Shown one piece after another: positions 27,462 to 36,421 of a stretch of DNA of 64,000 nt (its first letter is position 1; each line of letters opens with the position of its first letter). The position numbers and the translations under genes are program-made. A model generated the notes under the pieces. The model had not been told where the DNA came from. It made no database searches and saw only the letters and a program-made list of their open reading frames with translations. The DNA comes from Chryseobacterium nakagawai (GTDB lineage Bacteria > Bacteroidota > Bacteroidia > Flavobacteriales > Weeksellaceae): contig NZ_LR134386.1 of assembly GCF_900637665.1 (NCBI RefSeq), forward strand, positions 620,001-684,000, given 5' to 3'.

Positions 27462-27533
27462 TAGCCTATAGGGGAATCGAACCCCTGTTGCAAGAATGAA
27501 AATCTTGAGTCCTGACCACTAGACGAATAGGCC
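27462..27533 (-). tRNA. tRNA-Glu (anticodon TTC), divergent copy 4
   Basis: A 72-nt gene on the minus strand with acceptor GGCCTAT/ATAGGCT, anticodon arm CAAGA-TTTTCAT-TCTTG (anticodon TTC) and T arm GGGGTTCGATTCCCC. It differs from the three clustered copies in the acceptor, D and anticodon stems, and has its own promoter and terminator. Confidence 0.96.
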
Positions 27534-27547
27534 AAATTTTGAGGTTG

Positions 27548-27577
27548 CAAAAGTAGAAAAACCTTTCTTAACTTCAA
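27548..27577 (-). promoter_or_regulatory. Promoter of tRNA-Glu copy 4
   Basis: On the minus strand TTG (27575-27577), a 19-nt spacer and TACTTTTG (27548-27555) lie 15 bp before the tRNA 5' end. Confidence 0.78.
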
Positions 27578-27590
27578 AATTATTCTTTAG

Positions 27591-28880
27591 TTATTTGTAA
27601 ACTTTTTGAATCACCGTATTCTTAATTCCTTTGGCTTCAACCTCTTTCTGTAATTTTACAGCATCTTCCAGAGTATAGGCCTTTCCATAGGTGTAATAGA
27701 AAACGCCACTGTCTTTCTCTCTTTCCACGTCTTTAAGATTCTGAAGGATATATGAATTTCCGTTCAGTTTCTCACCGGTATACACTTCCAGTGTATAATA
27801 GCCCATACTTATTCTCTGATTAGGCATAAATCCTACCGCGAAAGCATTTCTGAACCCGGCATCTTTAGCTGTTTTAAGATTAATGTCTTTCACAGAAGCC
27901 ATATTGGTTACCGCATAATAGTATTTGTATTGTCCGTTTTCTTTAAGCGTAAGAATATAGTTCAAACCTTTCAGTGCAGGATCATTCTCATTATATTTCG
28001 TAGGAGAACTCATCAGTAGTATTCTGAAATCATTTTTCAAGGGAACTTCTGCCGGTTTTTCAGGTTCTTGTTTTTTTGCAGTAAAAGAAGATCCACCAGA
28101 TTTTCTGTCAATTGCCTTCTTATAGTCAATAATCGCATTATAGATACTTTCTGCAATTTCCTCCTGACCCTTTTCAGAAGCAATATAATGACTTTCTTCA
28201 GGATGGTTGATGAAACCTGTTTCTATCAGAACAGAAGGCATGGCATTCATACGGAGAACGTGAAGGTTCTTCTGGAAAACTCCTCTTGAAGATCTTTTAT
28301 CTTTATTCACAAAGTTATCCTCTACCAATCCGCCTAAAAGAAGACTGGACTCAAGATATTTACTCTGTTGCAGTTTTAATGCAATTAAAGATTCTGGAGA
28401 ATCCGGATTATAAGATCCGAAGGTCTGTTTATCTTTTTCATCCAGAAAGATCACATCATTCTCTCTTTTAGCAACCTCCAGGTTCTCATTATTCTGGTTA
28501 GGTCCCTGTACATAAGTTTCCGTACCATAAGCTGTAGGTCTTGCAGAAGAATTACAGTGAATGGATACAAATAAATCTGCCTTACTTCTGTTAGCCAGGT
28601 TGGTCCTGTCGGATAAAGAAGGGTATTCATCAATCTTTCTGGTGTAGATAACTTTGAAGTCTCTGTTTTTTTCAAGCATGGCTCCCACTTTTAAGGTAAT
28701 GGCGAGAGTAATGTCTTTTTCTGCAATTCTTCCAATGTCCGAATAGGTCCTATTGGCTCCATGATCACTTCCTCCGTGTCCCGCATCAAGAACTAGTGTA
28801 AACTTCTTTTGAGAGAAAACAAAGTTGCTGATTAAGAGAAGGAGAAATGATAAAATTATTTTAAAATTTTGTTTGCGCAT
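27591..28880 (-). CDS. N-acetylmuramoyl-L-alanine amidase (AmiC type) with C-terminal SPOR-like region
   Basis: A 429-residue exported cell-wall hydrolase that cuts the amide bond between MurNAc and the stem peptide. After a signal peptide (IILSFLLLLISNFVFSQ) the Amidase_3 domain fills residues ~27-255, with zinc ligands and catalytic residues in VLDAGHGGSDHG, GRIAEKD, VSIHCNSSARP and LIETGFINHPEE. The last ~140 residues (KGLNYILTLKENGQYKYYYA, GKAYTLEDAVKLQKEVEAKG) look like two SPOR-type peptidoglycan-binding repeats. It is divergent from lptD, sharing only about 50 bp of upstream DNA, so envelope genes may be co-regulated here. Confidence 0.93.
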   Translation of the reverse strand: MRKQNFKIILSFLLLLISNFVFSQKKFTLVLDAGHGGSDHGANRTYSDIGRIAEKDITLAITLKVGAMLEKNRDFKVIYTRKIDEYPSLSDRTNLANRSKADLFVSIHCNSSARPTAYGTETYVQGPNQNNENLEVAKRENDVIFLDEKDKQTFGSYNPDSPESLIALKLQQSKYLESSLLLGGLVEDNFVNKDKRSSRGVFQKNLHVLRMNAMPSVLIETGFINHPEESHYIASEKGQEEIAESIYNAIIDYKKAIDRKSGGSSFTAKKQEPEKPAEVPLKNDFRILLMSSPTKYNENDPALKGLNYILTLKENGQYKYYYAVTNMASVKDINLKTAKDAGFRNAFAVGFMPNQRISMGYYTLEVYTGEKLNGNSYILQNLKDVEREKDSGVFYYTYGKAYTLEDAVKLQKEVEAKGIKNTVIQKVYK

Positions 28881-28902
28881 CTTACAGTTATAAAAATTAT
28901 AT

Positions 28903-28910
28903 TAATTTTG
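28903..28910 (+). promoter_or_regulatory. -7 element TAATTTTG upstream of lptD
   Basis: Matches TAnnTTTG and lies 23 bp before the TTG start of lptD, inside the short region shared with the divergent amidase gene. Confidence 0.45.
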
Positions 28911-28933
28911 GGCCTTAATTATATAGAACAAAA

Positions 28934-31519
28934 TTGGCCAAAACCGTCCTCAAAAATATATTACAAATTTTAATTATCCTAATTTTTAACAATTTTTTAG
29001 CACAGAAAACCCCTGAAAAATTGCCTAAAAATGTGGTTAATGATACTATTTCCAAAAAGGATACCATTGTTGCGAAAAAAGAAGCTTTAGATGATGTACT
29101 TCACACAAAAGCAGACGATCAGCGAAGAGATATCCCTAAGAAAATGACATTTCTTAACAAGAATGCCCAGGTAAAATATCAGGATATGCAGATTGATGCA
29201 GATTATATTTCCATTGATGATAATAAAAACCTGATTTATGCCAGAGGAAAACTGGATTCTTTAGGAAAGATCATAGAACCTGTGGTTACTACCCAGGCCG
29301 GAAAGAAATACGAAACCAACGAATTCAGCTATAATACAAAAACCAAACAAGCTATCGCTTTCAATGCTAGAACAGAGGAAAGTGAAGGGGTAATTATAGC
29401 CCAGAAGACAAAAAAATATAACGATTCGGTGTTTGCGATGAGAAAAGCAGATTATACAACCGATGAGTATTTCGTTAAGAAAAAAGATACAGCAGCGGAT
29501 TATTTTATGAGAGCATCTAATATCAAGCTCATAAAATCAAAAAATAAATCTCAGATTGTTACAGGACCTATTCAAATGTATATAGAACAGGTTCCTACAC
29601 CACTGATTATGCCTTTTGCTATTTTGCCATTTTCGGATAAAAGAGCAGCCGGTATTTTGATTCCAAGTTTTGGAGAAAGGGAAGATGTAGGATTTTTCCT
29701 GAATGGGATTGGATATTATCAGCCGATTGGGGAACATTTTGACCTTAAAGTGCTTGCTGATATTTATACCAAAGGGAGCTGGAACTTGCGTCCACAAATG
29801 AATTATCAGAAAAAATACCGCTATTCGGGGTCTTTCAATGCAGACATAGGAACTGTCATAAGAGGGATCAAAGGGTTGGATGATTATACTAAAAACAGTA
29901 CGTACAGGATCAGCTGGTCGCATTCTCAGGATTCAAAGGCTAATCCTTTCCTTACCTTCAGTGCGCAAGTGGATATGGTAAGTACAAAGTTCTATAATAA
30001 CCCACTTAACAACAACTATATATTCAATCAAAATGTATTGAATACCAGCCAGAATTCAACAGTAACACTTACTAAAAGGTTTTTGAAACTTCCGGTAACG
30101 ATTACAGGAACAGCCTCCTACTCACAGAACTTTGCAACAGGATTCTCAGATCTTCGTCTTCCGCAGATGAACGTAGCTGTAAATCAATTTTATCTGTTTA
30201 AATCGAAATCCGGCGTAAGACAAGGACTTCTTGAAAATATTACAGTAAATACAGGTTTTAACCTTACAAATTTTGTCAACACTCAGGAAAATGAGTTGTT
30301 CAAAAAGGAAATGTGGGATAAAATGCAGACAGGTCTTAAGAACAATATCGCTCTAGCAACCAATACTACCTTAGCTAAATATTTTACATTTAGTTTAAGT
30401 GCGAATATTGATAATGCTTTAACTACAAAAACTTTAAACAGATATTATGATCCTATAAAGAATGTAACAGTAGATGAAATCAATAAGAACTTTGCAGGAT
30501 ATTCTTCATTTTCTACTACTGCCAGTCTTCAGACAACATTGTATGGGATGATGAAGTTTAAAAAAGGATCTATTGTAGAAGCAGTGAGACACATGGTGAT
30601 TCCAAGTATTGGATTTACTTACTCTCCAGACTTCTCAAGCCCTGGTTTTGGATATTACAAGAACTATTATAATGCAACCGGAGCGCTTACGCCTTATTCC
30701 ATCTTTGAAAAAGGAATTATTGGAAGCCCTTCAAATAGTCTGGTTGGTGCATTAGGATTCAGTATAGGAAACAATATTGAAATGAAGGTGAAATCTAAGA
30801 GTGATTCTACCGGAGTAAAGAAAGTGAAGATTTTTGAATCTTTAAACCTTACAGGAAGCTATAACTTTGCCGCAAAAGATCATCCTTGGTCTATTTTCAG
30901 TATCAATGGACAGTCTTCTTTCTTTAATAATAAACTTACCGTTAATACCAGTCTTTCTCTTGATCCTTATAAAATTGAATTTATTCCGGGACAGGATCAG
31001 GGAATAAGAACAGAAAAATTTGGAGCTTTCGGTGTACAAGGATTCAATGTTCAGCTATCTTATCCTTTAAGCAGTGAAATCTTTGGAGAAAAGACAGATT
31101 ATGCGAAGAAATATGCTTCAAAAGGTGAAGTCCGAAATGAAAACTATTATTTTGATGATGACAATTATTCACGTTTTGATCAAAGCTGGACATTGAATGT
31201 TAATGCCAATTATGCTTATTCAAGAGGGACTAGCAGAATTGGAAGTAAAATTGCATCTGTAGGTCTTGATGGAAGTATTAAGCTTACTCCTTATTGGAAT
31301 GTTACTGGTAGTACACACTATGACTTGGTGACTAAAGAGCTAGCCTATACAAGAATTGGTTTTTCAAGAGATCAGCGAAGTTTTACCATTAATTTTAACT
31401 GGGTACCATTCGGACAGTATAAAGTGTATGATTTCTTTATCGGGATCAAAGCCAATATCTTAAGCGATGCATTGAAGTATAAAGATAGAAGTTTTACACA
31501 GCCAAATTCACCTTTCTAA
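28934..31519 (+). CDS. lptD: LPS assembly outer-membrane protein LptD (putative)
   Basis: An 861-residue outer-membrane barrel of the LptD/OstA family, which inserts lipopolysaccharide into the outer leaflet. The only plausible start is TTG, since the frame is closed by a stop codon 18 bp upstream. A signal-like N-terminus (IIFNNFLAQ) precedes an OstA/LptA-like jelly-roll (MTFLNKNAQVKYQDMQIDAD, then NLIYARGKLDS) and a barrel beginning near VPTPLIMPFAILPFSDKRAAG, which is the LptD family signature region. The C-terminus has typical strands (GFSRDQRSFTINFNWVPFG). It is an isolated transcription unit. Confidence 0.9.
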   Translation: MAKTVLKNILQILIILIFNNFLAQKTPEKLPKNVVNDTISKKDTIVAKKEALDDVLHTKADDQRRDIPKKMTFLNKNAQVKYQDMQIDADYISIDDNKNLIYARGKLDSLGKIIEPVVTTQAGKKYETNEFSYNTKTKQAIAFNARTEESEGVIIAQKTKKYNDSVFAMRKADYTTDEYFVKKKDTAADYFMRASNIKLIKSKNKSQIVTGPIQMYIEQVPTPLIMPFAILPFSDKRAAGILIPSFGEREDVGFFLNGIGYYQPIGEHFDLKVLADIYTKGSWNLRPQMNYQKKYRYSGSFNADIGTVIRGIKGLDDYTKNSTYRISWSHSQDSKANPFLTFSAQVDMVSTKFYNNPLNNNYIFNQNVLNTSQNSTVTLTKRFLKLPVTITGTASYSQNFATGFSDLRLPQMNVAVNQFYLFKSKSGVRQGLLENITVNTGFNLTNFVNTQENELFKKEMWDKMQTGLKNNIALATNTTLAKYFTFSLSANIDNALTTKTLNRYYDPIKNVTVDEINKNFAGYSSFSTTASLQTTLYGMMKFKKGSIVEAVRHMVIPSIGFTYSPDFSSPGFGYYKNYYNATGALTPYSIFEKGIIGSPSNSLVGALGFSIGNNIEMKVKSKSDSTGVKKVKIFESLNLTGSYNFAAKDHPWSIFSINGQSSFFNNKLTVNTSLSLDPYKIEFIPGQDQGIRTEKFGAFGVQGFNVQLSYPLSSEIFGEKTDYAKKYASKGEVRNENYYFDDDNYSRFDQSWTLNVNANYAYSRGTSRIGSKIASVGLDGSIKLTPYWNVTGSTHYDLVTKELAYTRIGFSRDQRSFTINFNWVPFGQYKVYDFFIGIKANILSDALKYKDRSFTQPNSPF

Positions 31520-31526
31520 TATCAGA

Positions 31527-31557
31527 TTGGCATTTGCCAATATAAATTTTATATTTG
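31527..31557 (+). promoter_or_regulatory. Promoter of the RidA gene with overlapping palindrome
   Basis: TTG (31527-31529), a 20-nt spacer and TATATTTG (31550-31557). The -33 part lies in a palindrome TTGGCA-TT-TGCCAA (31527-31540) that could be an operator. Confidence 0.7.
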
Positions 31558-31651
31558 CAACCAAAATAAATCTAACGAAATTATCATGAAATTGCTTAAC
31601 TTATCGTTGGTAATAGAAAGATAGTTTTATTAAAAAAATAAATATCCGTAT

Positions 31652-32032
31652 ATGAAACAAATAATCAACACAGTTAATGCGCCTGCAGCTATCGGCCCAT
31701 ATTCGCAAGCAAATATGGCAAACGGAGTTTTATACATCTCCGGACAAATTCCTGTAGATCCTGCAACTGGTAAACTGGTAGAAGGAATTGAAAAGGAAAC
31801 CCATCAGGTAATGAAAAACCTTGAAGCGATTCTTACAGAGGCTGGAATGACTTTTAAAAATGTTGTAAAAGCAACAATCTTCCTGAAGAGCATGGATGAT
31901 TTTGCCGTAATGAATGATATTTATGCTTCATATTTAGATGCAGAAAGCTATCCTGCACGTGAAACTGTACAGGTTTCTTGTTTGCCTAAAAATGTGGATA
32001 TTGAAATTTCTATGATCGCACATCAGGATTAA
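31652..32032 (+). CDS. RidA family reactive intermediate deaminase
   Basis: A 126-residue trimeric RidA/YjgF/UK114 protein that hydrolyses enamine and imine intermediates such as 2-aminoacrylate, protecting PLP enzymes. The family signatures are intact: INTVNAPAAIGPYSQANMAN at the start, GQIPVDPATGKLVEG, and the substrate-binding end with YPARETVQVSCLPKNVDIEI, which carries the essential Arg. Length is exactly as expected. The membrane protein gene begins inside its stop codon (TAATG), so the two are coupled. Confidence 0.96.
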   Translation: MKQIINTVNAPAAIGPYSQANMANGVLYISGQIPVDPATGKLVEGIEKETHQVMKNLEAILTEAGMTFKNVVKATIFLKSMDDFAVMNDIYASYLDAESYPARETVQVSCLPKNVDIEISMIAHQD

Positions 32033-32487
32033 TGAACTTTATAAGAAATACATTTGCGGTATTGATAGGTCTTGGTATAGCAGGGCTTATAATTACTCTA
32101 GGTATAAGGGCTTTCCCGCAATGGGTTACTTTTGAAGCTTTTGCTCCGTTTGAGCATTGGCAGAGATTTCTTTTCAGTATGAAAGACGATAAGGCCTTTT
32201 TTGGCTTTCTTTTGTTTGTTTCCGGACTGGGAACTACCATTGGTGGAGTAGCAACGGCAATCATCGTTAAATACGCTAAAGTGGCCTATGCTATTCTGAT
32301 CGGTTTTATCATGCTTTTTATAGCGATGCTGGATGTAATTATATTTCCTTATCATCCTACCTTTTATAAGATCTCCATCTTTCTTACTTTTTTCCCGTTT
32401 TCCTGGATTGGAGGTAAGATTGTAGAAGTGATCTATGAACGGAACAAACAGAAAAGAATCGCTGAGAAAATGAATAAATCCAAATAA
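32032..32487 (+). CDS. Small integral membrane protein, unknown function
   Basis: A 151-residue protein with about four membrane helices (FAVLIGLGIAGLIITLGI, FGFLLFVSGLGTTIGGVA, YAILIGFIMLFIAMLDVI, SIFLTFFPFSWIGGKIV) and a basic C-terminal tail (RNKQKRIAEKMNKSK). I do not recognise the family. Translation is coupled to the RidA gene through an overlapping stop and start, which suggests a functional link or simply economy. A perfect terminator follows. Confidence 0.85.
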   Translation: MNFIRNTFAVLIGLGIAGLIITLGIRAFPQWVTFEAFAPFEHWQRFLFSMKDDKAFFGFLLFVSGLGTTIGGVATAIIVKYAKVAYAILIGFIMLFIAMLDVIIFPYHPTFYKISIFLTFFPFSWIGGKIVEVIYERNKQKRIAEKMNKSK

Positions 32488-32491
32488 ATAA

Positions 32492-32521
32492 AAAAACGCT
32501 GCAAATATTTGCAGCGTTTTT
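32492..32521. terminator. Bidirectional terminator between convergent genes
   Basis: A perfect 30-bp palindrome (AAAAACGCTGCAAAT and its complement) with A and T tracts on its ends, lying between the membrane protein gene and the protease gene, which converge here. Confidence 0.93.
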
Positions 32522-32557
32522 CTTTTGATATGAAAATAACTATTGTTCTGTTATTGA

Positions 32558-34087
32558 TTAAGGCATTTTAAATCCTTTCGTGTACATTCTTCCATAGTCA
32601 TCTACGAATTTCACCTGTACATTACCTTGGTATTTATTCAGTATGTTTTCGATGTCTTTTTGTGAATTCACCGGCTTACCATTAATTTCAATGATAATAT
32701 AATTGTCTACGATTCCTATCTTAGCCATTTCGCCTCCTTCCGATACATTTTTACTAACTACACCGCTAGTCAGTCCATATTCAGTTTTGAACCTTTCAGT
32801 AAGCGGATCAAATTCAGCTCCGATTTTTTCCGTTACGCTCAAATCAGCTTTAGTTCTGGTAGAAGTTCCCCCTTTCTGGTCTCTTAATGTAACATTTGCT
32901 GTAGCTTCTTTACCGTTTCTTGAATACGTTACCTGAACTTTATCTCCAGGACGTTTGCTTCCAATTGACATCGATAGATCAGCAAAATCTGAAATATCAT
33001 AGCTGTCTATTTTGGTAATGATATCTCCTTTTTTCAGACCGGCATCTTCTGCACCGCTATTATCACCAAATCCTGTTACATATACTCCAGAACCGGACTT
33101 AATATTGGTTTTAAATTGTTTATTATAGGCTGCAACTTGCTGGTCATTGGAAAGGTCTAATGACGAAACGCCTAGGAATCCTCTTTGTACAATACCAAAC
33201 TTCTTAATATCCTCAACAATTTTTCTTGCTAAGTTAGATGGAACCGCAAATCCGTATCCCTGATAATATCCTGTTGTAGATTGAATCGCAGAGTTGATCC
33301 CGATAAGTTCACCGTTAGTATTTACCAAAGCACCACCAGAGTTACCTGGGTTAATGGCAGCATCTGTCTGAATAAAACTCTCAATTGGATTACTTGCTTT
33401 TCCTTGGCTTCCTAAGATACCGATTCCTCTTCCTTTAGCAGAAACAATACCTGCTGTTACAGTGGAGTTTAATCCCAGTGGGTTTCCTACTGCAAGTACC
33501 CATTGTCCTACATCAATATTGTCAGAGTTAGCAAAATTTAAGTAAGGAAGTCCCTTTTCTTCAATTTTTAATAGAGAGATATCTGTATTGGGGTCAGTTC
33601 CCACTAAAGTTGCGATATATGATTTTTTGTTGCTCAGAACAACTTCCAGTTTGTTGGCACCTGCCACTACGTGGTTGTTTGAGATGATATAACCATCAGG
33701 AGAAATGATTACTCCAGAACCCATCCCTGAAGGCATATTGTCAGGAGCCTGCTGTTGCTTTTGCCTTTGCTGGCCTCTTCCTCCGAACGGATCCCCGAAG
33801 AAATAATCGAACAGATCCTGCTCAGTAGCTCTGCTTGCTGTTCTGCTTTGATAGTTTTTAATAGTAACTACAGCCGGAACAGTTGTTTTAGCTGCTTTTA
33901 CAAAGTCATCACCTACTGCTCCTGTATTCATTCCTGCGAATGATGTATTAGGTGCGGATGTAGTGAAAAATGATTGATCTCCATTATTGGAACCGTGTCC
34001 GAAATATTGTATAGTTCCAACGGTAGTAGCTCCGGAAATAACCCCAACTACTGCAAATGGTAATAGTTTTTTTAAAGTACTCTTCAT
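32558..34087 (-). CDS. Trypsin-like periplasmic serine protease, HtrA/DegP family
   Basis: A 509-residue envelope protease and chaperone of the HtrA/DegP/DegQ group. An N-terminal hydrophobic segment (LLPFAVVGVISGATTVGTI) exports or anchors it. The trypsin fold carries the catalytic triad: His in ISNNHVVAG, Asp in NTDISLLKI and Ser in NPGNSGGAL. Two PDZ-like regions follow, one after SGVYVTGFGDNSGAEDAGLK and one around SEGGEMAKIGIVDNYIIIEI. A Gln/Pro-rich low-complexity loop (GGRGQQRQKQQQAP) lies before the catalytic core, the LA-loop position seen in DegP. It has a long upstream region with a promoter at 34138. Confidence 0.95.
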   Translation of the reverse strand: MKSTLKKLLPFAVVGVISGATTVGTIQYFGHGSNNGDQSFFTTSAPNTSFAGMNTGAVGDDFVKAAKTTVPAVVTIKNYQSRTASRATEQDLFDYFFGDPFGGRGQQRQKQQQAPDNMPSGMGSGVIISPDGYIISNNHVVAGANKLEVVLSNKKSYIATLVGTDPNTDISLLKIEEKGLPYLNFANSDNIDVGQWVLAVGNPLGLNSTVTAGIVSAKGRGIGILGSQGKASNPIESFIQTDAAINPGNSGGALVNTNGELIGINSAIQSTTGYYQGYGFAVPSNLARKIVEDIKKFGIVQRGFLGVSSLDLSNDQQVAAYNKQFKTNIKSGSGVYVTGFGDNSGAEDAGLKKGDIITKIDSYDISDFADLSMSIGSKRPGDKVQVTYSRNGKEATANVTLRDQKGGTSTRTKADLSVTEKIGAEFDPLTERFKTEYGLTSGVVSKNVSEGGEMAKIGIVDNYIIIEINGKPVNSQKDIENILNKYQGNVQVKFVDDYGRMYTKGFKMP

Positions 34088-34137
34088 TGTATATCTTTCT
34101 TGTTTATTAATTAATCTTTTTTTTGTTTTTGACTAAA

Positions 34138-34164
34138 CAAATTTAATGTTAAATAAGTAAGCAA
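34138..34164 (-). promoter_or_regulatory. Promoter of the HtrA-family gene
   Basis: On the minus strand TTG (34162-34164), a 16-nt spacer and TAAATTTG (34138-34145). The spacer is slightly shorter than usual. The rest of 34088-34435 is AT-rich with no gene. Confidence 0.55.
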
Positions 34165-34393
34165 TTAGTATGCTATGTTTCAATTTTAACTAAAATTTAA
34201 CGGCCATTATATCATTTTATGCATTATGTCATAATTGTTAAGCCCTGAGTTAACAAAAATTAAAAAAAAATTAAAGAAAATGTGACAAAATGTTGCCATA
34301 ATAATACCAACGTAAAAAAATAATTTCATTACTCATGATAGGTAGCTGTCAATTATCATTTAGCTTATGGAAAGGCGTTAATTTGAAAATGTT

Positions 34394-34401
34394 TATCTTT
34401 G
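34394..34401 (+). promoter_or_regulatory. -7 element TATCTTTG upstream of trhO
   Basis: Matches TAnnTTTG 34 bp before the trhO start codon; no clear -33 element at the usual spacing. Confidence 0.5.
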
Positions 34402-34435
34402 CAAAAATATTTTTCTCACTTAAAACGTTTATAGC

Positions 34436-35806
34436 ATGCAACTGTATAACACCTTAAGCGCAGAAGAAAGAGCTAGACTTATTGATGAAGCTGGTAAGGA
34501 ACGTCTTACTTTATCTTTCTATGCGTACGCTAAAATTGAAGATCCCAAAAAATTTCGTGACGACTTATTCATAGCCTGGAATGCCCTTGATGCTCTTGGC
34601 CGTATTTATGTTGCCCATGAAGGAATTAATGCTCAGATGAGTGTTCCTGCGGAACAATTTGAGGCTTTCCGCGATACGTTAGAAGTGTACGACTTCATGA
34701 AAGGTATCCGCTTGAATGTAGCGGTAGAACAAGACAATCATTCCTTTTTAAAACTGACCATTAAGGTAAGACATAAAATTGTTGCAGATGGTCTGAATGA
34801 CGAAACTTTTGATGTAACCAATAAAGGAGTTCATTTAAAAGCTCAGGAATTTAATAATATGCTTGATGATCCTAATACCATCGTGGTTGATTTTAGAAAT
34901 CACTATGAAAGTGAAGTAGGGCATTTTGAAGGAGCGATTACGCCTGATGTTGAAAACTTCAGAGAAAGTTTGCCTATTATCAATGAGCAACTACAGGATT
35001 TTAAAGAAGATAAAAATCTATTGATGTATTGTACCGGAGGGATCCGTTGTGAAAAAGCCAGTGCCTACTTCAAACATCAAGGGTTTAAAAATGTGTTCCA
35101 GCTGGAAGGCGGAATCATTGAATATACGCGCCAGATTAAAGAAGATGGAATAGAAAGTAAATTTATTGGTAAAAATTTTGTATTCGATCACCGTTTAGGG
35201 GAAAGAATTACAGATGATATTATTTCTCAATGTCACCAATGTGGAAAACCTTGTGACAATCATACCAATTGTGCCAATGATGCCTGTCACCTGTTATTTA
35301 TCCAGTGTGATGAATGTAAGGCGGCAATGGAAAACTGCTGTTCAACAGAATGTCTGGATACCATCCATTTGCCTTGGGAAGAACAATTGAAATTAAGAAA
35401 AGGGTTGCAGGTTGGAAATAAAGTGTTCAGAAAAGGGAAATCTGATGCGCTGAAGTTTAAAAACTCAGGAGATCTGCCTAAAGCGCCTTTAGCAAAGGCG
35501 GAAACCAAAAATATCCGCCAGAAAATATCGGTTAAAAAAGTTTTGGTTGGAAAAGCAGAACATTATTTCTCAAAATCAAAAATCGGGCAGTTTTTAATTG
35601 AAAACAAAGAACTTTCAGTAGGAGATAGAGTGTTGGTTTCCGGACCTACAACAGGAGAACAGGAACTCACAATTACTCAGATTTATGCTAATGGAGGTCC
35701 TTGCGAAACAGCAAAACAGGGAGATCAGATCACTTTTGAAATTCCGTTTAGAGTTCGTTTATCAGACAAACTGTATAAAATTCTTGAACCTTCTGAAAAC
35801 GTATAA
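34436..35806 (+). CDS. trhO: tRNA uridine(34) hydroxylase TrhO with extra C-terminal domain
   Basis: A 456-residue rhodanese-domain protein of the TrhO/YceA family, which hydroxylates U34 in tRNA using oxygen to give ho5U. The N-terminal ferredoxin-like domain is followed by a rhodanese domain (IVVDFRNHYESEVGHFEGAI) with active-site Cys199 in YCTGGIRCEKAS and a Cys-rich region of ~40 residues (CHQCGKPC ... CDECKAAMENCC) that may bind zinc. About 90 residues from position 367 on are not in the E. coli enzyme (~350 residues): KKVLVGKAEHYFSKSKIGQF, GDRVLVSGPTTGEQELTI and ITFEIPFRVRLSDKLYKI. They resemble the C-terminal beta-barrel of U32 family proteins such as TrhP. That resemblance is inference. 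Confidence 0.94.
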   Translation: MQLYNTLSAEERARLIDEAGKERLTLSFYAYAKIEDPKKFRDDLFIAWNALDALGRIYVAHEGINAQMSVPAEQFEAFRDTLEVYDFMKGIRLNVAVEQDNHSFLKLTIKVRHKIVADGLNDETFDVTNKGVHLKAQEFNNMLDDPNTIVVDFRNHYESEVGHFEGAITPDVENFRESLPIINEQLQDFKEDKNLLMYCTGGIRCEKASAYFKHQGFKNVFQLEGGIIEYTRQIKEDGIESKFIGKNFVFDHRLGERITDDIISQCHQCGKPCDNHTNCANDACHLLFIQCDECKAAMENCCSTECLDTIHLPWEEQLKLRKGLQVGNKVFRKGKSDALKFKNSGDLPKAPLAKAETKNIRQKISVKKVLVGKAEHYFSKSKIGQFLIENKELSVGDRVLVSGPTTGEQELTITQIYANGGPCETAKQGDQITFEIPFRVRLSDKLYKILEPSENV

Positions 35807-35845
35807 AGTATAAAGAAGCTGTTCAGTAAAAATAATGTAACTATT

Positions 35846-36421
35846 ATGTTGAAAGCTGAGCTTAGAAAACAATATATGCAAAAAAGAAAAGCCTTATCTC
35901 GTGATGAGGCTTTCTTGTTATCTGAAAAGATTTTTCAGAATTTCATTACTTACTTTAAACCTCAGTCTGGAGAAAAGGTCCATATTTTTGTTCCGATTGA
36001 GAAGTTTAATGAGATGGATACTCAAATCTTCATTGATTATTTTTTAGCGCAAAATATCCATGTCTACGTGCCTAAAATTGTAGAGGATAAACTGATTGCT
36101 ATTGAAATTTTCAACGATATTGTCTTTGAAACAAATAATTGGGGGATTTTAGAACCAATTTCCAATGAGGATTCCGGAGAGAACGATTTTCACTATGTGA
36201 TTACTCCGCTTTTATACTGTGATCCGAAAGGAAATAGGGTAGGATATGGAAAAGGTTTCTATGACAGGCTTTTCCAAAGTGTATCTCCTGAAACAAAAAA
36301 AATCGGAGTCAATTATTTTGACCCCGATGAATATATCGATGATGTCTGGGAAAATGATATTCCTCTGGACTATTTGGTTACGGCTACCGAGGTACTGTCT
36401 TTTTTAAGCGGTTTGGAATAA
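35846..36421 (+). CDS. 5-formyltetrahydrofolate cyclo-ligase
   Basis: A 191-residue MTHFS-family enzyme, which converts 5-formyl-THF to 5,10-methenyl-THF with ATP. The N-terminal substrate-binding helix (LRKQYMQKRKALSRDEAFLL), the middle part (VHIFVPIEKFNEMDTQIFI) and the ATP-binding loop GNRVGYGKGFYDRLF are present. The length is standard. It follows trhO by 39 bp in the same direction and is likely co-transcribed. Its last ~52 bp overlap, on the opposite strand, the end of the next gene. Confidence 0.95.
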   Translation: MLKAELRKQYMQKRKALSRDEAFLLSEKIFQNFITYFKPQSGEKVHIFVPIEKFNEMDTQIFIDYFLAQNIHVYVPKIVEDKLIAIEIFNDIVFETNNWGILEPISNEDSGENDFHYVITPLLYCDPKGNRVGYGKGFYDRLFQSVSPETKKIGVNYFDPDEYIDDVWENDIPLDYLVTATEVLSFLSGLE

